Positions 58,593 to 64,000 of a DNA stretch of 64,000 nucleotides are shown here, one piece after another. The notes beneath the pieces are model-generated. The model saw only the letters and a list, made by a program, of their open reading frames with translations. It was not told where the DNA came from and ran no database searches. Made by a program: the position numbers and the translations under genes. The DNA is from Saprospiraceae bacterium UBA2329 (GTDB lineage: Bacteria; Bacteroidota; Bacteroidia; Chitinophagales; Saprospiraceae), in assembly GCA_002344975.1 (NCBI GenBank), contig DDUV01000081.1, forward strand, positions 35,482 to 99,481. Direction: 5' to 3'. The stretch's first letter is position 1, and each line of letters begins with the position of its first letter.

Positions 58593-59402
58593 TTGACGGA
58601 TTCCGATTACATCTCACATTTTACCGACCTCTCAGGCGGTCGCCTCCGCGTACACAGGTGGGGTGGGGGAGTGCGCCTGCTGCTTTGCCTGCATGGCTAC
58701 GGCGATACGGGCGAGCGATTTGGAGGCCTGGCACGGGCTTTGGGCAACGAGTACACGGTCATTGCGCCGGACTTGCCCTGGCATGGCGCCACCGAATGGA
58801 AAAAAAAATCATTCGATGCCTGGGATGTACAGGAAATGGCGGAATCGCTGATGGCCTTAGAAAACAAAGCCGACTGCATATTGTTGGGCCACAGTTGGGG
58901 CGCCCGCCTGGTCATGTCGGCACTGCCATTGTTGTCGGAGCAGGTATCTTCTGCGTATTTTATTGCGCCCGGCGGCTTCGATCCGGCTTCGCGCTGGGCC
59001 GGCGAAAAACTCCCGCTTTGGTTGCGCAATGCGCTCATTTACAGTGTAGAACATCATACCGGCAGGTGGCTGGCTTTCGCCCGATGGTGCGTGAAGATGG
59101 GTTGGGCCTCGGCTTCTACTTTGCGCTTTTTTCAGTCGAGCCTCGAAACGCCCGAACGCCGCGCCCGGCTCATGGCGGTGTGGAAAAACCTGTACGGTTT
59201 TCGCATCCGGCGGGCGCCCTTGCAGGCGCTGTCTGTGCCGAAATGCTTCATCGTGGGGGGGCGCGATATGCTGGTGTCGCCTCATGCGGTGCGGGATTTT
59301 GCGCATGGCCTGCCCAATACCCGCTTCATCACGCTGCTCGATTGCGGTCATTGGCCGGATGGGGAGGCTTTGGCCAAGGTGATATCCAACTCGAAACCTT
59401 GA
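58593..59402 (+). CDS. Alpha/beta-hydrolase
   Basis: A 269-residue alpha/beta-hydrolase with the classical triad: nucleophile Ser101 in LGHSWGA, Asp225 in VGGRDMLVSP and His253 in DCGHWPDG; the oxyanion region is LLLCLHGYGDTGE. No ATG is in frame before the core. I choose TTG at 58593, which has AGGAG 5 nt upstream; a TTG at 58560 would add 11 residues. The substrate (ester, lactone or haloalkane) cannot be deduced. It lies between the dockerin operon (divergent) and kbl. Confidence 0.72.
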   Translation: MTDSDYISHFTDLSGGRLRVHRWGGGVRLLLCLHGYGDTGERFGGLARALGNEYTVIAPDLPWHGATEWKKKSFDAWDVQEMAESLMALENKADCILLGHSWGARLVMSALPLLSEQVSSAYFIAPGGFDPASRWAGEKLPLWLRNALIYSVEHHTGRWLAFARWCVKMGWASASTLRFFQSSLETPERRARLMAVWKNLYGFRIRRAPLQALSVPKCFIVGGRDMLVSPHAVRDFAHGLPNTRFITLLDCGHWPDGEALAKVISNSKP

Positions 59403-59625
59403 ACCAGGAACCTTGAACGCGAAACACGCGAAATCCCGCGAACCACGCCTCCGTCGTGGCGCAGCGCGAGGGGAGCGAGGAACCTTGAACCCGAAACGCA
59501 AATTTTTTTGAACGCGAACTTTAGCGAAGGGCGCGAATTTCCGCGAACGCGAGGGGAGCCCGGAACCTTGAACCCGCCTTCACACGCCTGTGGCGTGGTT
59601 CGGCGGATGAAACCCGGAACCCACA
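59395..59625. repeat. Heptamer array downstream of the hydrolase gene
   Basis: CCTTGAA, CCAGGAA and CGCGAAA-type 7-nt units, repeated GAACGCGA/GCGCGAGG stretches, and one CCCGCC...GGCGG hairpin-like core (about 59.575-59.61 kb) that parallels the 38-nt repeat at 32.14-32.22 kb but with a different palindrome inside. Confidence 0.65.
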
Positions 59626-59750
59626 CCTGTTTATTGACGCTGATCTTTTATGATTTGTATGATTTACGCTGCTCGTAGAGGGCATAACGATCATAAAAAC
59701 CTGCGTCTTTCAGCGTCGAAAACCCGAGCCTTGTTTTTGCTTCTCCGGCT

Positions 59751-59801
59751 TAGTGAATGGGTGACTACCCCACTGAAACTTGCGGAGTCACCCCTTCACT
59801 A
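59751..59801. repeat. REP-like palindrome, copy 3
   Basis: TAGTGAATGGGTGACT (59751-59766), 19-nt loop, and AGTCACCCCTTCACTA (59786-59801); one mismatch in the left arm compared with the other copies. The loop is closely related to copy 1, as expected within the duplication. Confidence 0.8.
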
Positions 59802-59865
59802 CCCCGAAACCTGAAACTCGACACTGGTTTTCGGTAGGCGGTTTGCCAATCAGAAATCAAAAAAT

Positions 59866-59928
59866 CAGAAATCGGAAATCGGAAATCCGAAATCGGAAAT
59901 CCGAAATCAGGAATCCGAAATCAGAACC
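59866..59928. repeat. Heptamer array upstream of kbl, 9 units
   Basis: Nine units of seven nucleotides (CAGAAAT, CGGAAAT, CCGAAAT types). The matching stretch of copy L has six units; the flanks align without gaps. Confidence 0.75.
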
Positions 59929-59995
59929 CGAGCCCCCCCTTCCCCGTTCCAACATTTCTTCCGACCTTTGCATCTCAAAATAAAACCAACCAACC

Positions 59996-61186
59996 ATGTT
60001 CACCAACGTCAGAGCCGCTCTGCAACAGGAGCTTCAGGAAATACAAGACGCCGGCCTTTACAAAAAAGAGCGCGTCATCCTCACGCCGCAAGGCCCCGAA
60101 ATCGCCACTGCCGAAGGCGGCGAAGTCCTCAACTTCTGCGCCAACAACTACCTCGGCCTCTCCTCGCACCCGCAGGTCGTCGAGGCGGCCTTGGAGGCCA
60201 TTCGCTCGCATGGCTACGGCATGTCCTCCGTACGCTTTATTTGCGGCACTCAGGACATTCACAAAGAATTAGAGCGCAAAACCGCCGAGTTTCTCGGCAT
60301 GGAAGACTGCATCCTCTACGCCGCCGCTTTCGACGCCAATGGAGGTTTGTTCGAGCCGCTGCTCGGCGAACAGGACGCCATCATCTCCGACGAACTCAAC
60401 CATGCCTCCATCATTGACGGCATTCGCCTGTGCAAAGCCCAGCGCTTCCGCTACAAGCACAACGACATGAACGACCTCGAAGACAAGCTCAAAGAGGCCG
60501 CCTCTGCCCGTCGTCGTCTCATCTCCACCGACGGCGCTTTCTCTATGGACGGCACCATCGCGCAATTGGACAAAATCTGCGACCTCGCCGACCGCTACGA
60601 CGCTATGGTGATGATTGATGAATGCCACGCCACGGGCTTCCTCGGCAAAACGGGCCGCGGCACCCACGAACACCGCAATGTGATGGACCGCATAGACATC
60701 GTCACCGGCACCTACGGCAAAGCCCTCGGCGGCGCTTCCGGCGGCTTCACCGCTGCCCGCAAAGAGATTGTGGAAATGCTCCGTCAGCGCTCCAGGCCCT
60801 ACTTGTTTTCCAATACGGTGGCTCCCTCTATCGTCGGCGCTTCCATCAAGGTGCTCGACATGCTCAGCAGCAGCACCGAACTGCGCGACAAATTGGAACG
60901 CAATACCCAATACTTCCGTCAGGCTATGACCGCCGCCGGTTTCGACATCATCCCCGGCGAGCACCCCATCGTGCCCATCATGCTCTACGATGCGCCCTTA
61001 GCACAGGAGTTCGCCGCGCGCCTGCTCCACGAAGGCATCTACGTCATCGGTTTTTTCTATCCGGTAGTGCCCAAAGGCAAGGCCCGCATCCGCGTACAGC
61101 TCTCCGCCGCGCACGAACAGGAACACTTGGAAAAAGCCGTCGCCGCTTTCACCAAAGTGGGCAGGGAATTGGGCGTACTGAAGTAA
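59996..61186 (+). CDS. kbl: Glycine C-acetyltransferase (2-amino-3-ketobutyrate CoA ligase)
   Basis: PLP enzyme of the alpha-oxoamine synthase family, cleaving 2-amino-3-ketobutyrate with CoA to glycine and acetyl-CoA in threonine degradation. 396 residues: FCANNYLGLSSHP near 47-59, AAAFDANGGLFEPLLG, ISDELNHASIIDGIR, MIDECHATGFLG and Lys242 in GTYGKALGGASGG. The NYLGLSSHP and RVQLSAAH blocks are typical of Kbl. A GC-rich stem-loop (61197-61216, GGGCGC/GCGCCC) without a T-run follows. Its upstream region is an inverted copy of that of rocD, hinting at common regulation of two amino-acid-degrading PLP enzymes. Confidence 0.93.
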   Translation: MFTNVRAALQQELQEIQDAGLYKKERVILTPQGPEIATAEGGEVLNFCANNYLGLSSHPQVVEAALEAIRSHGYGMSSVRFICGTQDIHKELERKTAEFLGMEDCILYAAAFDANGGLFEPLLGEQDAIISDELNHASIIDGIRLCKAQRFRYKHNDMNDLEDKLKEAASARRRLISTDGAFSMDGTIAQLDKICDLADRYDAMVMIDECHATGFLGKTGRGTHEHRNVMDRIDIVTGTYGKALGGASGGFTAARKEIVEMLRQRSRPYLFSNTVAPSIVGASIKVLDMLSSSTELRDKLERNTQYFRQAMTAAGFDIIPGEHPIVPIMLYDAPLAQEFAARLLHEGIYVIGFFYPVVPKGKARIRVQLSAAHEQEHLEKAVAAFTKVGRELGVLK

Positions 61187-61229
61187 GGAAGGAAAAGGGC
61201 GCGCTGCGGTGCGCCCACACCATGCTGCC

Positions 61230-61298
61230 TGTCTTTCTCCCTGAAGTATGAAAATGGTAGATGTCGGCGTGCTTGGTGAGAAGGGGGTAAAGAGAGGT
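61230..61298 (-). pseudogene. 5' remnant of a paiB copy
   Basis: About 70 nt matching the promoter, leader and first dozen codons of paiB (62857-62926) with roughly 90% identity: the start ATG is ATC, one base is missing after it, and the -7 element TATCTTTG has become TCTCTTTA. It lies between kbl and the T9SS gene. Confidence 0.65.
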
Positions 61299-61332
61299 GG
61301 TTTTTGGTGCTGGTCTCAATATGACAAGCTGT

Positions 61333-62193
61333 TTATTCTTTTATCAGTTTTTGTGAGCACAAAGCTCCTTCTTTAGTCCTTAAAAGCAAGAAATAAAACC
61401 CCCTTTTTATTTCACGGAGATGTATTTGCCCATTTCTCAAAGCCCCGTTTAAAATTGTTTTGCCTGTGGCGTCGTAAATGATATATTCTTCAAAAATGCG
61501 CTTATGGTCTTCAATAAACAAAACGTCTTGTATCGGATTGGGGTAAATTTTTATGCTGCCTTGTTCTATTTCTTTTACCGGGGTTATGAAACACGATGAT
61601 GGCGAATCCGGATACAACAAATCTGAGTTCGAATAAAAACAAAGTAACCTGTCAGTATAGTCAAAAAAGCAAAACAGCAGACGTGAAATGACTCCATAAT
61701 CACTGCCTATTCCCTCAATCCAATATTCTTCTCCCCAGCCGGGCAGATCGAGCACACTTAATTTCCATCGTTTTCTTACCTCGCCATTATTCAATATGAC
61801 GGAGTCAACAGCATCAACTACCTGCGTGCAAAATCCATCAACCTGGAATGCGTCATTTATTTCCAAAGAAAAATCATACAGTAGTATCTCATCTGTATCA
61901 CCTTCTTTATAAAATACTTTTTTGGTTGAATCTTGTCTTAAATAACATTCCTGAAATTCCAGGCTTGCATTCAGCGCATCATAAGAATACAATATTTTAT
62001 TATAGGGGATGTCGTTCAATGTCGTGTCCTCTCCGATTCTGACAGAATAAGACACAGTATTGGGAGAAAATACCGGGTAAACGACAATATTCCACTGATT
62101 ACCGATTTTTACCAACTCTTGAGCATTCAAACCATGACTCAATACCGTCAGTAAGAAGATGTAGCCATAATTTAGTTTGTTTATACTTTTCAT
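61333..62193 (-). CDS. Secreted protein of unknown function with T9SS sorting domain
   Basis: A 286-residue exported protein: signal peptide ending HGLNAQ, a beta-rich domain of about 185 residues with no family I recognise, a short linker SSCFITPVKEIEQ, and a T9SS C-terminal domain beginning at IKIYPNPIQDVLF (about residue 213) and ending CSQKLIKE. The gene is AT-rich. It starts 30 nt after the paiB stop codon, so it is probably in the same transcript, although the link looks accidental. Confidence 0.75.
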   Translation of the reverse strand: MKSINKLNYGYIFLLTVLSHGLNAQELVKIGNQWNIVVYPVFSPNTVSYSVRIGEDTTLNDIPYNKILYSYDALNASLEFQECYLRQDSTKKVFYKEGDTDEILLYDFSLEINDAFQVDGFCTQVVDAVDSVILNNGEVRKRWKLSVLDLPGWGEEYWIEGIGSDYGVISRLLFCFFDYTDRLLCFYSNSDLLYPDSPSSCFITPVKEIEQGSIKIYPNPIQDVLFIEDHKRIFEEYIIYDATGKTILNGALRNGQIHLREIKRGFYFLLLRTKEGALCSQKLIKE

Positions 62194-62223
62194 TTTATTG
62201 GTGATTGACTGTAGAGAGTAACG

Positions 62224-62889
62224 TTATTTTTTAGATGCGATGGAAGAGTGCGCGCTTTCCGGGAAAAGTGCGGCCTTTCTTTTGATCATTTCCGAAGCGA
62301 TCAAAGCGCTACTGCCGCCGGCTTCCTGTAGTTTTGAAATGATATGGGAATAACTTTTTTCATCCCTGTTCTGGCTGAGTTTAAACACATTGTCCATCGC
62401 CTCCGCTTTGACTTCAAAACCAACAATGGCGGACATCATTTTGCTCAAATAATCATCCGGCAGATTGTCATAAAATGTCGGCGATTGCGCATTGTTTTTT
62501 TCAAATTTCAACGTCAGTTTCCGCATAAAAGCAACGAGTTCATCGCCGGTCATAAAATTGACCCGCCCGGCAACGTGAACGCTTATATAATTCCAGGTAG
62601 AACCTATTTGCGGATTGCTGTACCAGGAAGCGCTCACATAGCAGCTCGGTCCGCTGAAAACCAGCAGTGCGTTGGGGTTTTCCATCCATGCCTTGTGGTG
62701 GTCTGTGTTGCGCATGATATGCCCCTGTAAAAACAATTCGCCGTCTCTTTCTTCCAATAGAATGGGAATTTGCGTGGCCACTTGCGCCCCTGATAAAAAA
62801 CTCCCCGTCATAAAGGCAAATGGATGTTCTTCCATGAAATCCAAAACGGCTTGCTTGTCTTTCTCCTTGAAGTATGAAAAATGGTACAT
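62224..62889 (-). CDS. paiB: PaiB-family FMN-binding transcriptional regulator-like protein
   Basis: A 221-residue protein of the PaiB/FMN-binding split-barrel family. The blocks HPFAFMTGSF, ATQIPILLEERDG, LQGHIMRNTDHHKAW, VFSGPSCYVSASWYS and TWNYISVHVAGR match the family, and KMMSAIVGFEV near the C-terminus is a signature. In Bacillus, PaiB is a negative regulator of sporulation and protease genes; for other bacteria the role is unclear. Only this copy is intact; a 3' piece upstream and a 5' piece downstream of it show that paiB was once tandem. Confidence 0.85.
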   Translation of the reverse strand: MYHFSYFKEKDKQAVLDFMEEHPFAFMTGSFLSGAQVATQIPILLEERDGELFLQGHIMRNTDHHKAWMENPNALLVFSGPSCYVSASWYSNPQIGSTWNYISVHVAGRVNFMTGDELVAFMRKLTLKFEKNNAQSPTFYDNLPDDYLSKMMSAIVGFEVKAEAMDNVFKLSQNRDEKSYSHIISKLQEAGGSSALIASEMIKRKAALFPESAHSSIASKK

Positions 62890-62914
62890 GTCGGCGTGCT
62901 TGGTGAGAAGGAGG

Positions 62915-62922
62915 CAAAGATA
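62915..62922 (-). promoter_or_regulatory. -7 element of the paiB promoter
   Basis: Perfect TATCTTTG on the minus strand, 25 nt upstream of the paiB ATG. No TTG at the usual -33 distance. Confidence 0.45.
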
Positions 62923-62928
62923 GGTTTT

Positions 62929-62956
62929 TATTTTTTAGATGCGGTGGACGAGTGCC
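62929..62956 (-). pseudogene. 3' remnant of a paiB copy
   Basis: On the minus strand it reads HSSTASKK then stop, against HSSIASKK at the end of intact paiB (62224 onward); 28 nt with two mismatches, the match ending abruptly. It lies between paiB and the next gene upstream. Confidence 0.55.
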
Positions 62957-62981
62957 AGCGGGGTGCATTGTTGTCAGAATT

Positions 62982-63692
62982 TTATTTATCTTCATTCAAA
63001 AAAGAATCAACTCCTGAATTGAAAAAAAATGCCATACCTTTTATAGTTCTGCCCTCCATATTCCAAGCCCATGCTCTACATCTTGGGTCTTTCGGAACAG
63101 TCACGAGGGATATGCTGCGCATCTCAAAGTCTTTGACAACATACTTGCAAATCGCTCCGCTATAAACATGCCCAGAAATGTGTAAACAAGCCCTAACGTC
63201 TAAATCACAAATTGAACAAGTTTCTTTTTTTATCAAAAACTCAGGGCTTGCGTAGATTCCATTTCCATATACTTCCAAAAAATCCTTATGAAGTTCTTCC
63301 AATTTCTTTGAAACTATCACAAAGAGGTCTCCCTGAAAATTATCAATCACATAATCAACTCTTTCTTTGCAATCCCAAAGTTTAATCCACAATTTTTCTA
63401 TTAGGTCATTTTTTTCAAACCACTTTTCAGGTGTTGTAATTTCGCCAATTTCAATGAAGTCGTCAATTGCCTTAAATCCAATAGCAAGCACCAAAATCAG
63501 GCTTTTGTCATCGTCCTCAGCCCAAGTATTCTCTTTTAATATTTTTTTATATTCATTCAGCAACGTCGTACTTATACCTTTAGCATCTTTAAATCGCTTG
63601 GCTTGAATGTATTCCCAGCACTCTGTAAAGTATTTGAATGAAATAGGCTTAAAGTTTGTTTTTGTGATTAGTATTTTATTTTTCATTTGCAT
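62982..63692 (-). CDS. Hypothetical protein with Cys/His zinc-like cluster
   Basis: A 236-residue protein with an alpha-helical, charged N-terminal half and, at 159-182, CSICDLDVRACLHISGHVYS followed by GAIC. The Cys159, Cys162, Cys169, His171, His175 and Cys182 pattern looks like a metal-binding knuckle; VVKDFEMRSISLVTVPKDPR follows. I have seen comparable blocks in phage- or defence-associated hypothetical proteins, but I cannot name the family. It has no signal peptide. It overlaps the start of the next upstream gene by 17 nt, so the two are co-translated. AT-rich, likely acquired. Confidence 0.6.
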   Translation of the reverse strand: MQMKNKILITKTNFKPISFKYFTECWEYIQAKRFKDAKGISTTLLNEYKKILKENTWAEDDDKSLILVLAIGFKAIDDFIEIGEITTPEKWFEKNDLIEKLWIKLWDCKERVDYVIDNFQGDLFVIVSKKLEELHKDFLEVYGNGIYASPEFLIKKETCSICDLDVRACLHISGHVYSGAICKYVVKDFEMRSISLVTVPKDPRCRAWAWNMEGRTIKGMAFFFNSGVDSFLNEDK

Positions 63693-63981
63693 TTTGGGAG
63701 TCTATGTTTTCCAGTATTTTGATTAAGGTTGTGCCATCTCCTTTATATTTAAATGAATCCACCCTCCCATTTTTTAAGTATTTGATTTCAATGTTAACTT
63801 GCGGTTGTGGTTTATTTATATCTTTTCTTTCTCCAAGTCTAAATTTATTGGTCACATAATTTGCAATTAAACTTATTGTTGTTGGAAGAATTACAGAGTC
63901 AATGATAAAGATTTGACCTAACCAAATATCATAAGACCTTCTTTCAAGAATATTTGAATTTAGTTGCAAATCGTATGACAA
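63676..63981 (-). CDS. Small membrane protein, co-translated with the Cys/His protein
   Basis: A 101-residue protein with one hydrophobic segment (about 19-45, WLGQIFIIDSVILPTTISLI) and a charged C-terminal domain. The start is TTG at 63981; an in-frame TGA at 63997-63999 closes the frame upstream, so the gene is complete in the window. It overlaps the Cys/His gene by 17 nt. No family recognised. Confidence 0.5.
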   Translation of the reverse strand: MSYDLQLNSNILERRSYDIWLGQIFIIDSVILPTTISLIANYVTNKFRLGERKDINKPQPQVNIEIKYLKNGRVDSFKYKGDGTTLIKILENIDSQNANEK

Positions 63982-64000
63982 TGGTTCGTGATATACTCAC

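Larger units (their letters stand above)
59626..59995 (+). repeat. Copy R of the long inverted duplication (upstream module of kbl)
   Basis: The 370 nt immediately before the kbl start codon match the 346 nt upstream of rocD in the same orientation relative to the gene, so the two chromosomal copies are inverted. Most of the 24-nt difference is three extra heptamers here. The match runs through the conserved CCAACATTTCTTCCGACC and the TTTGC just before the start codon, and stops within a few bases of the ATG. Confidence 0.85.

Overview
The window is about 64 kb of chromosome from a member of the Bacteroidota, most likely a Saprospiria-type gliding or filamentous bacterium (the class is an inference). 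The evidence is: six secreted proteins carrying a C-terminal type IX secretion (T9SS/Por) sorting domain; a GldC gliding protein; a TamL-type Omp85 lipoprotein; several DUF families typical of the phylum (DUF3276, DUF3857, DUF4369); and the Bacteroidota promoter pattern TTG-N19..23-TAnnTTTG upstream of many genes. Core genes are of medium GC. Several short islets are clearly AT-richer (about 0.4-2.1, 12.7-13.6, 40.6-40.9 and 61.3-64 kb) and look acquired or fast-evolving. I found no rRNA, tRNA, CRISPR array, insertion sequence or prophage.

Layout. 0-2.2 kb: leuA 5' end, a small membrane protein and a lipoprotein with a decayed paralogue beside it. 2.2-8 kb: PBP1A, a SpoU methyltransferase and tamL. 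8-11.3 kb: tandem T9SS-exported M43 metalloproteases. 11.4-12.6 kb: a HipA-like kinase with its DUF3037 partner. 13.6-18 kb: cutC divergent from a trhP-ferredoxin-nspC-prmC run. 18-24.5 kb: a lamin-tail secreted protein, a TlpA-like thioredoxin operon, a fungal-type cytosine deaminase and a class III aminotransferase. 24.8-28.4 kb: an NtrB/NtrC-like pair and a SAM hydrolase. 28.5-34.2 kb: phoH and two DUF3857/transglutaminase-like proteins. 34.3-38.8 kb: leuS and gldC. 38.8-44.5 kb: a TPR histidine kinase, a frameshifted lipoprotein, rocD and a pncA-like gene. 45-50.8 kb: aroA, a papain-like protein, a secreted alpha-amylase and an outer-membrane barrel. 51-55 kb: trpC-trpF-trpB followed by an E2-type acyltransferase instead of trpA. 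55-58.5 kb: two dockerin proteins, one also carrying a cohesin-like domain. 58.5-61.2 kb: a hydrolase and kbl. 61.3-64 kb: an AT-rich islet with paiB, paiB remnants and hypothetical genes.

The least explained structure is between the genes. At least eight intergenic loci carry degenerate arrays built on a 7-nt period (units such as CCTTGAA, CCCGAAA, GATTTCG, GCTTGCA, CCGCCTA). Two of these arrays sit inside a roughly 350-370 bp inverted duplication. It forms the whole upstream region of both rocD and kbl, 16 kb apart, and the two copies differ by exactly three heptamers in one array. A 16-bp-arm palindrome (TAGTGAAGGGGTGACT) lies in both copies and again upstream of the amylase gene. These heptamer arrays and the shared upstream module are my best candidates for something undescribed.
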